Source: Coemansia sp. RSA 1804
Taxonomy: Eukaryota; Kickxellomycota; Kickxellomycetes; Kickxellales; Kickxellaceae
DNA length: 64,000 bases
Reading direction: 5' to 3'
Assembly (NCBI GenBank): GCA_027578815.1
Contig: JANBTH010000008.1
Coordinates: 1 to 64,000 of the forward strand
Below are positions 1 through 11,935 of the stretch, piece by piece. A model generated the notes under the pieces. The model worked only from the letters and a program-made list of their open reading frames with translations, did no database searches and was not told the DNA's origin. Position numbers and translations under genes: made by a program. Numbering within the stretch: the stretch's first letter is position 1; each line of letters starts with the position of its first letter.

Positions 1-53
1 ACGTTAAGGCCGTGGTCTAGTAATAGGCGTGGGTTCGAATCCCACTTTCATCA
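1..53 (+). tRNA. tRNA-Leu(AAG), 3' part; 5' end lies before the window
   Basis: The window opens inside a type II tRNA. Bases 1-3 (ACG) are the end of the 5' anticodon stem, and the loop TTAAGGC (4-10) holds anticodon AAG at 6-8. The 3' stem CGTGG is at 11-15. A variable arm folds as CTA/TAG around GTAA (17-26). The T arm is GTGGG-TTCGAAT-CCCAC (29-45), then seven acceptor bases and discriminator A at 53, which fits leucine rather than serine (serine uses G). Runs of T at 55-58 and 63-68 would end pol III transcription. The acceptor 5' strand and D arm are not visible, so the fold cannot be fully checked. Confidence 0.85.
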
Positions 54-54
54 C

Positions 55-68
55 TTTTGCTATTTTTT
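55..68 (+). terminator. RNA polymerase III terminator of tRNA-Leu
   Basis: T4 at 55-58 followed by T6 at 63-68 directly after the tRNA discriminator base, the usual oligo-T stop for pol III. Confidence 0.6.
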
Positions 69-251
69 GCATAGTGTAGTGAGCATCTAAGTCTCGCTAT
101 CCGCTTACTTTAAAGCGATCTGGTACTCTTGTTTGTTTGTTTCCCTCTTTTTCTTCTTACGTACAGAAACGGTTAAATATATCTTGCTCTTTATTTCAAT
201 TAAATAGTGACCACAAAAGGATACGCGTGCTGAACGCCTAGCAAAGAAAGA

Positions 252-1382
252 ATGGGAATTAAGGGCCTCAAGCAGGTAATTGCAGACCGGGCGCCAGCAG
301 CGCTGCGTGCTGTGGAGCTCAAGCACCTTGTTGGGCGCAAGGTGGCAATAGACGCGTCTACATCGCTGTACCAGTTCCTGGTAGCCGTACGCAATGACGG
401 ACAGAATCTGACAACTGCGGACGGCAGCACCACGAGCCATCTTGTCGGGTTGCTTTACAGAACAGCAAACATGGTAGAGATGGGGCTGAAACCACTGTAC
501 GTGTTCGATGGCAAGCCGCCGGTGATGAAGGGAGGAGAATTGGCGAAGCGGCGCGAGAAGCGAGTCAAGGCCGAGGAGGAATTGAAGGCGGCTGAGGAAG
601 AGGGGAACCAGGAGGAGATGTACAAGCAGATGAAGCGGCTGACAAAGGTGACGCCGGAGCTCAATGAGCAGGCGAGACGGCTGCTCAAACTCATGGGTAT
701 TCCGTTTGTGACTGCTCCGTGCGAGGCTGAGGCCGAGTGCGCGGCGCTGGCAAAAGCAGGCAAGGTGTGGGCGGCGGCGTCGCAGGATATGGATACGCTG
801 TTGTTTGGAGCCCCCGTGCTGCTGCGTAATCTGACGGTTCCGGCTGCGCGGAAACTGCCGATCGAGGAGATCCGGCTGAACGAGGTGCTGGCCGGCATGG
901 AGTACACGCAGGATCAGCTCATTGATCTGGGAATCATCTTGGGCTGCGACTACTGCGACTCGATCCGTGGCGTCGGACCAAAATCCGGATTCGATCTGAT
1001 CAGCGAGCACAAGAATATTGAGGCTGCAATCAAGGTCGAGAAGGTGGCAAAGGGCGTTCCCAACGACTGGCCGTTTGACCAGGCGCGCGATCTGTTCTGC
1101 AATGCGGATGTGTCCGACTGCTCGGCGGACTATGTGTGGGAGAAACCCGATACTGAGGGTCTTGTGAGCTTCCTTGTTGGCGAGATGGAGTTCAACGAGC
1201 AGCGGGTGCGCTCGGTGGCTGCGAAGCTGGAGAAGGCTGCTGCGAAGGGCCAGCAGGTGCGCATTGACTCGTTTTTCAAGGTGTCAGCCAAACCTGCCCC
1301 GCCAAAGGATGCTGCCAAGCGCAAGGGAGCTGCGACCGCTGCTGCCCCCAATGGGAACAAGGCCAAACGGTCCAAAAAGTGA
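252..1382 (+). CDS. FEN1: Flap endonuclease 1 (FEN1/Rad27)
   Basis: Structure-specific nuclease that removes 5' flaps during Okazaki fragment maturation and long-patch base excision repair in the nucleus. The 376-aa protein has the usual length and starts MGIKGLKQVIAD, the family's invariant N terminus, which fixes the start. The N domain carries AIDAST and VFDGKPP. The I domain carries the acidic metal-binding runs EAEAECAAL and DMDTLLFG, then LGCDYCDSIRGVGPK with the helix-hairpin-helix. Near the C terminus QVRIDSFFK is a PCNA-binding PIP box, followed by a Lys/Ala-rich tail. It is intronless and transcribed away from the tRNA. Identity is secure. Confidence 0.97.
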   Translation: MGIKGLKQVIADRAPAALRAVELKHLVGRKVAIDASTSLYQFLVAVRNDGQNLTTADGSTTSHLVGLLYRTANMVEMGLKPLYVFDGKPPVMKGGELAKRREKRVKAEEELKAAEEEGNQEEMYKQMKRLTKVTPELNEQARRLLKLMGIPFVTAPCEAEAECAALAKAGKVWAAASQDMDTLLFGAPVLLRNLTVPAARKLPIEEIRLNEVLAGMEYTQDQLIDLGIILGCDYCDSIRGVGPKSGFDLISEHKNIEAAIKVEKVAKGVPNDWPFDQARDLFCNADVSDCSADYVWEKPDTEGLVSFLVGEMEFNEQRVRSVAAKLEKAAAKGQQVRIDSFFKVSAKPAPPKDAAKRKGAATAAAPNGNKAKRSKK

Positions 1383-3261
<1,879 letters not shown>

Positions 3262-3532
3262 GCTGAGCTGAGCTGAGCTGTGTTTTGCGACTGTGCTGGT
3301 TGCTTTTTTCATATGCTGTGAAATACAAATAATATTGAACTCCTATTGGCAATGCCGTTTCTGTGGCACGTGAAAGCGGGCAATGTTTTTGTGGTTTAAG
3401 AAGACGGGGGAGGGAAGCAAAGGAAGGGTTCCGGCGTTGGCTTCTTTCTCTGCTCATCAACAGTCTAGTTATATACACTAGTTGTTTAATTCTCCTGTCT
3501 TATTTCATTTCTCCCGCTCGACAGTACAAAGA

Positions 3533-4399
3533 ATGGCGATGGCTGGCGTTACGTTGCCCAAGCTGCAGACCATACGCCTGGAGTACCACGACCCAGGCGT
3601 TCTAGTGATGACGTTCAACCGCCCAGAGCGGATGAACTCGATGGTTCCGGAGTCGTACAGCGAATGGAAGCAAGTGATGGAGCACACGCGCGGGGAACCG
3701 ATGATCCGCGTGCTGGTGGTAACAGGCAGCGGACGCGCATACTCTGCCGGCCAGGATCTGAGCGCACACGCCCCACAAACAACAACAACAGCAACAACAG
3801 CCAGTGTGAATCAGGATATCTGGCGGAGAAACGAAGTGACCCGCAGTCTGACCCGATTACTGATCACATCGCCGATCCCGATCATCGCAGCCGTCAACGG
3901 ACCGGCCATCGGCTACGCGTGCACAACACTAGCGCTCTGCGATCTGGTGCTTTCTGTGGAATCGGCCATGTTCCGCACTCCGTTTGCGGAGCTGGCGTTC
4001 TGTGCCGAGGGATGCAGCTCCCTGACGTTTCCTCGTATTCTGGGCCCCGCTGTAGCCAACGATATGATCCTGTTCGGTCGATCCGTCAATGCTCGCGAGA
4101 TGCATCAGCGGGGATTTGTGGCTCGACTCGTCGCCTCCGATGACCAGCTCCTCCCTACCGCCGTTGCTGTTGCTAGGGAGTTGGCCGGGAGGCCACAGGA
4201 GGCAATCAATGCGTCTAGAGGTCTTATTCGTAACCAGCGGTACATTGACGAGTTGCTGGAGACGAATGATGCGGAGATGGATGAGCTTTACAGAAGAATG
4301 ATCTCGGATGACGCAAAACTGGCGGTTGCGCAGATGTTTGCCAAGCTTCAAGCCAAGGCAAAGAAACAGTCAGTGCCGTCTTCCAAGCCAAAGATCTAG
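3533..4399 (+). CDS. Enoyl-CoA hydratase/isomerase family protein, ECI2-like delta3,delta2-enoyl-CoA isomerase
   Basis: Crotonase-fold protein expected to shift double bonds of unsaturated fatty acyl-CoAs during beta-oxidation. The first ATG (3533) gives 288 aa; the frame is open further upstream but only from TTG. The oxyanion-hole segment GRAYSAGQDLSAH, the second block PIIAAVNGPAIGYACT, and PFAELAFCAEGCSSLTFPRI follow the ECI2 pattern. The Glu in AEGCSS is where those isomerases keep their catalytic acid. The C terminus (SSKPKI) is not a standard PTS1, so peroxisome or mitochondrion is left open. A hydratase function is less likely given the missing second hydratase glutamate. Confidence 0.85.
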   Translation: MAMAGVTLPKLQTIRLEYHDPGVLVMTFNRPERMNSMVPESYSEWKQVMEHTRGEPMIRVLVVTGSGRAYSAGQDLSAHAPQTTTTATTASVNQDIWRRNEVTRSLTRLLITSPIPIIAAVNGPAIGYACTTLALCDLVLSVESAMFRTPFAELAFCAEGCSSLTFPRILGPAVANDMILFGRSVNAREMHQRGFVARLVASDDQLLPTAVAVARELAGRPQEAINASRGLIRNQRYIDELLETNDAEMDELYRRMISDDAKLAVAQMFAKLQAKAKKQSVPSSKPKI

Positions 4400-5201
4400 T
4401 TACATTTGTTTTGTAGGGTTTAGAGGGAATTTTTCTCAATGTGTGGCTTGTAGCACAGATTTCAATGTGTGGCTTTGTAATGCGAGTAAAAAAGGGAGGA
4501 GTCCATTCGTGTGTGTGTCTGTGTGTCGTGTGCATGCAGGAAAATGGGAATGCGGAATATCAAGCGACATTTCCGAACAACAGTTTTTTCTTTGCTATCC
4601 ACAATATGAGAATATAAGACCATATATACATTCAATACGATTGACTGAAGTGTTTGAATGCATCATTTAGAGGAAATAGGAAGGAGAAAATAAAAAAGGC
4701 TTGCATTAGAAAAAACGGCGTGTGCCCTTTTTTATATCTCAATCGAATAAATATGACAAAATTCCATACATTCCGCGGATATGACGACGTCCTACCACTT
4801 ATCCTTATTCTATGTGTTCGTGTTTATGATTAGTGTTCCTTTACCACCATTCTGCAGATACAAAGAAAATATAGGAAAACAAAGGAGAGAGGCGTGAAAT
4901 GATTTAGAAAGAAAAGAAAGGAAGGGAGGCTGTGACTTGTTTACTGTAATTCCTGTATTGCCATACGTTTATATTGCAGTTGAATCCTTTTTGGAAATAT
5001 AAGATAGTAACATATAGGAGATACAGCAACAACAAGCTATATTTGAATACATACATTATAATAGAAAAGCAAAATAAAAGTATATACTCTATTGTCTCCC
5101 TCCTTTTTTCTATTTATGCACCCTTCACGAGTAGAGAAGGAGGAGCCATTGTTATATTTATCCCTTTAAACATTTATCCCCCTGAAAAACAACAACAAAC
5201 A
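4400..5201. other. AT-rich intergenic stretch
   Basis: No supportable gene. Contains the 3' region of the isomerase gene and the promoter region of the first MFS gene. An open frame runs from 4974 into the MFS gene but starts with TTG and encodes nothing family-like before the ATG at 5202. Confidence 0.6.
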
Positions 5202-6730
5202 ATGGAGTTTATTAGCAACCACATAAAAAGAATGCGCACAGCACCAGCAACGGTTGTAAGCGTGGCATGTCTAGCCGTGGTTGTGGACAACATAGCGTAC
5301 ACGATGTCATTTGCATGTCTGCCACACATGTTCGAGGACAAGGCAATGGCGTCGGAATCGCAGCTGGGCCTGGCATCCACGATGTTCGGAGTCGGATCGT
5401 TTGTCACCAGCGTCTTGTCTGGAATAATAAGCGACCGCACACGCAGTCGCAAACTGCCCATGATTGTCGGTGCCACAGGCTACGCGCTATGCGGCGTCAT
5501 TCTGTTCTTCTCCTCCAAACTGCATCACATCCTGCTGTACCGTCTGGTTAATGGCCTCGCTTCGGGCTGTAACTACCCGATTGCCACATCCACGGTCGGC
5601 GACGTTTATCCGAGTAGACTGCTTGGTCTGCAGATGGCGCTTGTCAATACCTTTGCCAACGTCGGCTACACGATTGGCCCAGTAATGGGCGGTGCGCTGT
5701 ATGACAGTGTTGGAATCCGCGGGGTATCTGCCGTGCTGAGTAAGTAACATATGATAGCCTCTTATGATTTACTACCCCTCTAGTTGTCACCCTTTCTAAC
5801 TTCATAGCATACACAGCTAACTTTACTGTAGTGTGCATTGGCTGTGTTCTCGGCGTGGTGGTGTTGGTTGCAATTGCTGAGCCGCTGACAATACGCTCAC
5901 ATGTACTGGAGTCGCAAAAAATTCCAAGCGAAAAAGAATGTCAAGTGGAAATCGCCGACTACTGGCCGCAATCCCTGGACAAGAGCGAGAGAGACGAGAA
6001 GCAAGTGCATCCACAGTTCAACAAGAGCAACAGCAGCAGTGACAGCGACAGCAGCACTGTTGAGAGCATCAGCGACAAAACCATCGAAAGCAGCACGGCT
6101 GGAAGCGCACAAAGCATGGCGCTGTGGAGACTGGTGTTCCAGTGGCAAGTGCTCGCAGCATCGGTGACAACGCTGGTGGTTGGAATGGTAGCAGGATCGC
6201 TGGAGAATGTGCTTCCGATATACATCAAGGACCAGTTCGGGGCATCGGCAAGCAAGACTGGGTTGCTGTTTGTAGTGAACGGGAGCATGGCCATCGCGCT
6301 GTCGACGCCCATTGGATGGATATCCGACCGACAGATCAAGAAGCACGGGGAGCGGATGCGTGCGTACATCGAGCTGTTCGGATTGGGTCTGATGACCGGA
6401 GCCATCGCGTTGCTTGCCTTCAGCACATCGTTCGGCATGACGATTGGCGCGCAGGTGTGGTTTGCCGCCGGGCTCATTATGGTCAACGTCCCGGTAATGA
6501 GCAGCTTTGGCGATTTCGTCAATGCGCTTGGTCTGAATTCAATGGCGCAGAGTTACGGGCTGTATAACTCGTTCTGGTCCCTATCGTCTACCATTGCACC
6601 GCCTATTGCCACTGCACTGTACACGCGTATCGGATACAGAGCAACTGTTGTTGGCGTTCTGACAGGCCTGTGTGCCGTCTGCGCGGCCGTCGTGCTGTTT
6701 GTGCAGCCACTTGTTCGCAAGACGCGGTGA
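5202..6730 (+). CDS. Major facilitator superfamily transporter 1 (12-TM, DHA1/VMAT-like), one intron
   Basis: Two exons: 5202-5739 and 5832-6730. The donor GTAAGT at 5740, a CTAAC branch point near 5816 and the acceptor CTGTAG ending 5831 join in frame (A|TG) and give 478 aa. About 12 hydrophobic segments are split by a Ser/Asp-rich central loop (roughly residues 215-270). The loop after TM2 has the MFS motif A variant SDRTRSRK, and TM5 has the antiporter-like motif C (GYTIGPVMGGALYD). It is a paralogue of the transporters at 12768 and 15571, sharing GDVYPxxLLGL. The substrate cannot be read from sequence; a proton-coupled exporter of small molecules is the family default. Confidence 0.88.
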
Positions 6731-6797
6731 AAATAATAAACAAATAACACAAACAGTGGTTTTGTCCTCTTCCTAGCCCTTTATTCGTTTTAACTCC

Positions 6798-7508
6798 TTA
6801 GTCTGATTTTCGTAGAGCCTCACGCTTTTCTTCAGCTACCAGTCCATCACAAATAGACAGAATCCACGGAGACACAATGTAGATCGATGCTGGAACAACA
6901 ACCAAAAGCACAGCTACCAGCCACAGTGCTTGCACAGGAAGTCCCAGCACATGCTTCTCCAGCGTAAGCATGTAAGGAACCGCCTGGTTCTCCATCCCAG
7001 GGACCGCCGAAAATCCTGTATACAGGGCTCTGATCCTCGCATACATAACGGTGGTGGTAGTATAATGTGTGGTTTCTGAGCCCTCCAAGCGTTTATGGGC
7101 TGCTGGATCCATTTCTAAATCTAATGGCTTTCCAAAATGTGCCATAAGCTCACTAAAGCTAAACAACGTCAATTCAAAGTCCGAGGGCGTGGTGGCTGCA
7201 TACGACACCCGGAGCTCGTACGACTTGCCTTGCACGAGGTTGCTCAGACAGTACCAGCGTTCCTTGTTTTCGGGGTTGATGCTCTGTTGGTATGATACTG
7301 TCTCGAATTCAATCGTTGTATATGGCCCAGCAAGAGAAGTCATCATGCTTGGGACGAGTGTGGATACCAAGACGTTCCTTTCCGCTTGGCTCACCAGCAA
7401 ATCTTCCGGCGTCTGTCTAGCAGGTCTGAAATGCTTGATCTCGGTATTTGCGTATGCTAGGGAGCACAACGTAAGCAGTGCAAGGAACAAGAAGTCCCAG
7501 CTCATCAT
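6798..7508 (-). CDS. Type I membrane protein with signal peptide; possibly Pga1-like GPI-mannosyltransferase co-factor
   Basis: The frame is open further upstream, but MMSWDFLFLALLTLCSLAYA is a clean signal peptide, so the ATG at 7508 is taken as the start (236 aa). The mature part is a lumenal domain with WYCLSNLVQGKSYELRVSY and then, near the C terminus, one transmembrane helix (ALWLVAVLLVVVPASIYIV) and a short charged tail (AEEKREALRKSD). Size, topology and the YELRVSY-like strand recall fungal Pga1, the partner of the second GPI mannosyltransferase in the ER, but I cannot confirm this by alignment. It ends 68 bp from the MFS stop, convergently. Confidence 0.6.
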   Translation of the reverse strand: MMSWDFLFLALLTLCSLAYANTEIKHFRPARQTPEDLLVSQAERNVLVSTLVPSMMTSLAGPYTTIEFETVSYQQSINPENKERWYCLSNLVQGKSYELRVSYAATTPSDFELTLFSFSELMAHFGKPLDLEMDPAAHKRLEGSETTHYTTTTVMYARIRALYTGFSAVPGMENQAVPYMLTLEKHVLGLPVQALWLVAVLLVVVPASIYIVSPWILSICDGLVAEEKREALRKSD

Positions 7509-7822
7509 CCTTACTACTGAAGAAAAGCTAGCAAAAAGGGGAAATGAATTCAAAGAAGGTAATTTGGAATGAAGGTTAAAAAATAAACAAAAACAATTAT
7601 TAGACAAACAAGCGGAGAAAAGAAAAAACTTTTTGTTGATGCTGTATTTTTTGGGATCGGGTCATGTGGAATCAATGCTAGCTGGGGTTGTTTGTTTGTT
7701 TGTTTTTCTGCTTTCTTTTATTGCCTTTGTTACTATTAATGTCGCCTCATTGCACAATTTAACCTTGTATAAACCAAATCAGTACCACCACAAACAAATT
7801 AACAACAGAGAAAAGCGGAAAA

Positions 7823-8706
7823 ATGAAGGTCGTTGCTCTAGTAAGGTAAAGCGGGGGAGGAGAAAGAGAGGATATTACTACACACGTCAGACGCAGAAAG
7901 AAGTAAACCTTTGGTATCTAGCTAACCAACAACACATATTTTCTGCAATTCTGCTCAAGCGTAGTGGAGGAAAGGACAGCACATACAACATGATGAAGTG
8001 CGTAGAAGCAGGGCACGAGATTGTAGCACTCGCACACGCGCACCCACCGGAGACATCCATTAGCGAGGATAAGGAGGAGATGGACAGCTATCTGTTCCAG
8101 ACAGTTGGCTCCAGCGCAGTGGCAGCCATCGCCGAATGCATGGGCGACTTGCCGTTCTACCGCAAGGAAATCGGGGGCTCGGCAGTGACTCAGGCACTGG
8201 AATACGAGAAGGCGATAGAGGGGGACGAGACCGAGGATCTGTTTGAGCTGCTGAGCGAAGTCAAACGGAACCATCCGGACGTTGGCGGAGTATCCGTGGG
8301 CGCCATATTCTCAGCGTACCAGGCCAACCGCGTCCAACATGTGTGCGACCGTCTTGGTCTCCAAATGCTTGCGTATCTGTGGCATCGCGAACAAGTTGAA
8401 TTGCTGCGCGAGATGGTTGCCAATGGCGTCAATGCCATTCTGATCAAAGTGGCGGCGTACAAGCTGGGTCCAGCGGATCTGGGCAAGTCGCTGGAGGAGA
8501 TGGAATCAAAACTCGTGGAACTGAGCCAGAAGTACGGGATCCATGCGTGTGGCGAGGGCGGCGAGTTCGAGTCCTTTACTCTCGATTGTCCCCTGTTCAA
8601 ACGCCGTATCGTCATTGACGAGTGCCGTCATGTTGTGCATTCGCAGAGCGAGGATGCGCCAGTCGTCTATCTACGCATTGCAAAGCTGCACACCGAGCCC
8701 AAGTAA
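7823..8706 (+). CDS. DPH6: Diphthine--ammonia ligase (DPH6), one intron
   Basis: Catalyses the last, ATP-dependent amidation of diphthamide on elongation factor 2. Exon 1 is only 23 nt (7823-7845, MKVVALV plus two bases), the intron runs 7846-7964 (GTAAAG...GTAG), and exon 2 is 7965-8706. Splicing rebuilds the PP-loop VSGGKDSTYNMM that the intron interrupts; without it the frame has an unrelated leader. The product is 254 aa, with AHAHPPE, SVGAIFSAYQ and CGEGGEFESFTLDCP as in the family. It lacks the C-terminal RidA-like domains of the ~685-aa yeast protein, so it has the short, animal-like layout. Confidence 0.93.
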
Positions 8707-9076
8707 GCTTACAATGTGACAATCTGACTTGCCTACAGATCTGACCCCCGACCCGATCTGGGATCCCGGGTATCCTGGGGAATGCGCTGTTTTTAGCATT
8801 CAGTTTAGCTTTTTACTCCTTTTTTCCTCTCCCCCGCATTTTTTGCATGCTGTCCCTTTTTTGTTTTTGCAAAATAGCATACACTCTTCCTTCTTAGGCA
8901 ATGGGCCAAGACGAGTTGCATTCATTCTCTGTAGACGGGTGGGTTTCTTTCTTCTAAAGCAAGCAATATCAATTAAAACGCGTATATTTTGTTAACCTGT
9001 ATATTTCTATATTTCTATATCCCCAATATTATTTTGTTATTTATTTGGGATCATCTACTTTGAGGATATCGTGTCG
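8707..9076. other. Intergenic, nothing recognised
   Basis: A 370-bp, T-rich spacer between two co-oriented genes. It should hold the DPH6 3' end and the next promoter; no specific site stands out. Confidence 0.5.
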
Positions 9077-10111
9077 ATGCGAGGAGGATCGGGATCTTCA
9101 GCATGGTGGTTCGGACGAGCCATCCGTCTCTACTTTGCATTCAGCATATCCATCTCAACACTATGGCTAGCCAAGCTATTCTACGCGACCAACTCGGTAG
9201 CTCCTCTTTCTCCTTCGCCAATTGTCCAGCAAGAGGCAGATGCAGCAGCAACGGGCTTTATTTCCAATACTGTCCTTCGCTCTTCTGCTCACACTAGCAA
9301 TGTCATTGATCTGGAGGAGTCCATACAGCTGGGCACCCCATCCACCGAGTACTCACAGGCGTTTACCGACCACATTTACTGCATAAGCGAGGAGACCCGG
9401 ACTGGACGCAGGGCGCGGATGACCGAGCTCTTGCGGTACCTGGGGCTTCTGCAAGGCAGCACAGCTACAACGACGGTGTTTAGCAAAAGCCAGGCACAGC
9501 ATATCGATGTCTGGCGCGATATTATCAATAACGGGTATGCGCGTGCGCTGGTTCTTGAGGATAATGTTGACTTTGAAATAGACGCAATCGCGACTATTGA
9601 CAACGCAATCGGTGTGCTGGAGAAGACTGGTGCGGATTGGGACATTGTATACATTGGCCACTGCTCAATGGAGGAGGACACTGGATCAAAGATTGCCCCA
9701 CCTTTGCGCTTAAAGCACAATAGAAGCAAACTCTACAGATCGGTGCACCCGTTCTGCACCTCCGGATACCTGCTTAGCACTAGCGGAGCGCAAAAGCTGT
9801 ACGCCTACTTCTCGAAAAATACCAGCCAGAAGCACGCCTTGGACGTACAGCTTGTAGCGCTTATTAAGCGCAAGATGCTGCAGTCGTACTCGCTCCATCC
9901 TCCCGTTGTCTACCAGCGCCGCGATCTGTATCCGTCCGACGATGGGCTTGAGCTGAAGGTTGCTCATCTGTTCCGGAACTCCGCCTGGGACGAGGCCCTT
10001 GCGTTTGAGCCGCACTTGGCTAATTGGACAGATCCTCCGGACCACCAGTACGAGGATCCCGCATACAGCCAGATCCCCCGCTGGATGGAGGACAGGAACC
10101 AGGTCAACTAG
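9077..10111 (+). CDS. Glycosyltransferase family 25-like type II membrane protein
   Basis: Starts at the ATG at 9077 (an in-frame GTG lies 6 bp upstream); 344 aa. A single hydrophobic anchor (residues ~15-35, LYFAFSISISTLWLAKLF) suggests a Golgi type II enzyme. The lumenal part has ARALVLEDNVDFE, the GT25 nucleotide-sugar/metal motif with Asn replacing the usual second Asp. It also has DWDIVYIGHC and HPFCTSGYLLSTSGAQKL, typical of LPS-type GT25 and collagen galactosyltransferase families. Donor and acceptor cannot be inferred. The LEDN variant could affect metal use. Confidence 0.82.
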   Translation: MRGGSGSSAWWFGRAIRLYFAFSISISTLWLAKLFYATNSVAPLSPSPIVQQEADAAATGFISNTVLRSSAHTSNVIDLEESIQLGTPSTEYSQAFTDHIYCISEETRTGRRARMTELLRYLGLLQGSTATTTVFSKSQAQHIDVWRDIINNGYARALVLEDNVDFEIDAIATIDNAIGVLEKTGADWDIVYIGHCSMEEDTGSKIAPPLRLKHNRSKLYRSVHPFCTSGYLLSTSGAQKLYAYFSKNTSQKHALDVQLVALIKRKMLQSYSLHPPVVYQRRDLYPSDDGLELKVAHLFRNSAWDEALAFEPHLANWTDPPDHQYEDPAYSQIPRWMEDRNQVN

Positions 10112-10177
10112 CTCCCATGTTCTGTTTCTCGATTTTTATTATTAACATTTAAACACTTGAAAATATTAAATATAGGC

Positions 10178-11935
10178 TCACTCGTTTACTGTCACTCGCG
10201 CCACTTGGCCAGAACTGTTGTTGACCAAAATGCATGTGGCCAGCGTCGGCAATGCGACTCTGCGTGCGCGCCACGATGACCCAACAACAAGACTCCCGCC
10301 AAAAGGCTGCGACGGACACTGTACAAGTCTCCATCCAGCGCCAACGCTGACGCTGGCAATCGGACGCTCCATTGCGCCCAGCTCAAACACCTCGACGGTT
10401 CCGCGTCGTGCCGTATACACAACCACAAACATCCTGCGACTGAAAGAAGCAGCAGCGCTGTCCTGAGAAGATCGCATGGTTTCCAGCCATGCGCACTGGC
10501 TGCCACGGAGGCCTTTGAGCATATGCACGATCTCGCAGGTTTCCAGATCAAAAACAAGCACCCGTCCAAGCGAATCCGTCAGCGCCGCCAAGTTGTATTG
10601 CGCGGGTGCAAGCGAAATCTCCAGCACTTTGCGAACGCCATCGCGCACGGCAAACGCACAAGGCACGACAGTCCCAGAATCGCCACGCAGCGACGATACT
10701 GGCGGCGTATCGCTCTGACTCGACGGTTCGGATGCACTCGACTGCATTAGCAGTGGGCTTGCTCGCCAGAAATACGATTTCGCAAGACTGAGTACAGCGC
10801 CCGTGACCTTGGCTGCCACGCGGCCGGCAATATCGACGGCCGAGAACGATGTTGCCGCATCTTCGTTTGTCATGAATACGCCAAACACTGCGTCGCCCTG
10901 CTGCGGGGCCACCAGGAACCGTGCGGTGGCATCCGACAGAATCGGACTAGACGTCTGCACAGTTCCCTTTGCAAGTAGCGCTAATGGGTCGCGGTGTGCT
11001 GCTGGACCGTAGCTGACGGCATCTGCAACCATCGGCGTGTTTAGCTCGAATTCCCATTTCTTGTACTGGAACACCGGCTCGTCCGCGCCACCACCACCAC
11101 TGCTGCCGCTGTTTGTTCCGTCGGCTGCCTCGTTCAGACACACACGCAGTGCGAGATACAGCGACTTCCCATCGATGCTCACCATTACGCCGTCCGCGTA
11201 AGTGAGACACACCTCCTCCGCATCCTCACGCACCGCGCCCTGGAGAATACTGGTGCCGCTCTCGCCATCATTGCTACTGCGGCTATTGTGGTTATGGCGG
11301 TTATGGCTGTTGCCGGCAAGATACCGAACCTCACCCGCCGTCTGCTGACTATTGGCCTGCGACGGCATCCGCACCCTGATCCGCAGCAGTGGTTGCGAGT
11401 GGAACTGGTGAGCAGTAACCAGATGTCCGTACATCGAGAAGATACGCATGAATCCGCTGGAATACCCGACTATCACACACATCGACTGGTGGTCATTACC
11501 ATTAGACTGCTTAATAGACCCTCCGCCATATGCCGCCGCCGATGTGTATATGTCCATGCAGTACAGGGACGTCACTCTTTCGCCCGACGCCGCACCCTCG
11601 TTGCCAACCGACATTAACCGGTAATGGTGACTGCTATTATTAACTTCCTTTGCTGTTGCTGTTGCTGAAGGGCTTTCGAGTAACATGTACCTATCGGCGT
11701 ACCCAATGACAAGATATTTGCCATCTATTGACGGCGCATACGTGGTGGTGGTATCGCGTGAGTGGCCGCTTTCGCCCACACTGTTACTCCCCGCCACCGA
11801 GCCATTTGCGCTTCTAGACGTCCCGTCATTTTCCTCCCCATATAGCAGTTGTAGAAGAGACGATGGCACCTGCGCATCAACCCCCACTGTTAGTCGTCCG
11901 TTTTTCGACGTGAATGATTGCTGTCTTGCATTCAT
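10178..11935 (-). CDS. RAB3GAP2-like protein (Rab3-GAP regulatory subunit N-terminal domain only)
   Basis: In animals RAB3GAP2 pairs with RAB3GAP1 as a GAP for Rab3 and an exchange factor for Rab18 at the ER. This 585-aa protein (ATG at 11935; an upstream TTG is ignored) matches the N-terminal beta-propeller-like domain. Visible blocks are VGYSSGFMRIFSMYGHLVTA, then YGPAAHRDPLALLAKG, LAALTDSLGRVLVFDLET and VVYTARRGTVEVFELG. The family is normally ~1,300-1,400 aa, so the whole C-terminal half is missing. Low-complexity Ser/Gly/Asn loops interrupt the domain. It is divergently oriented to the MFS gene at 12768. Confidence 0.82.
   Translation of the reverse strand: MNARQQSFTSKNGRLTVGVDAQVPSSLLQLLYGEENDGTSRSANGSVAGSNSVGESGHSRDTTTTYAPSIDGKYLVIGYADRYMLLESPSATATAKEVNNSSHHYRLMSVGNEGAASGERVTSLYCMDIYTSAAAYGGGSIKQSNGNDHQSMCVIVGYSSGFMRIFSMYGHLVTAHQFHSQPLLRIRVRMPSQANSQQTAGEVRYLAGNSHNRHNHNSRSSNDGESGTSILQGAVREDAEEVCLTYADGVMVSIDGKSLYLALRVCLNEAADGTNSGSSGGGGADEPVFQYKKWEFELNTPMVADAVSYGPAAHRDPLALLAKGTVQTSSPILSDATARFLVAPQQGDAVFGVFMTNEDAATSFSAVDIAGRVAAKVTGAVLSLAKSYFWRASPLLMQSSASEPSSQSDTPPVSSLRGDSGTVVPCAFAVRDGVRKVLEISLAPAQYNLAALTDSLGRVLVFDLETCEIVHMLKGLRGSQCAWLETMRSSQDSAAASFSRRMFVVVYTARRGTVEVFELGAMERPIASVSVGAGWRLVQCPSQPFGGSLVVGSSWRARRVALPTLATCILVNNSSGQVARVTVNE

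Noticed and set aside
105..1010. 301-aa minus-strand frame over FEN1
   Set aside because: FEN1 on the plus strand is beyond doubt; the antisense product has no family features.
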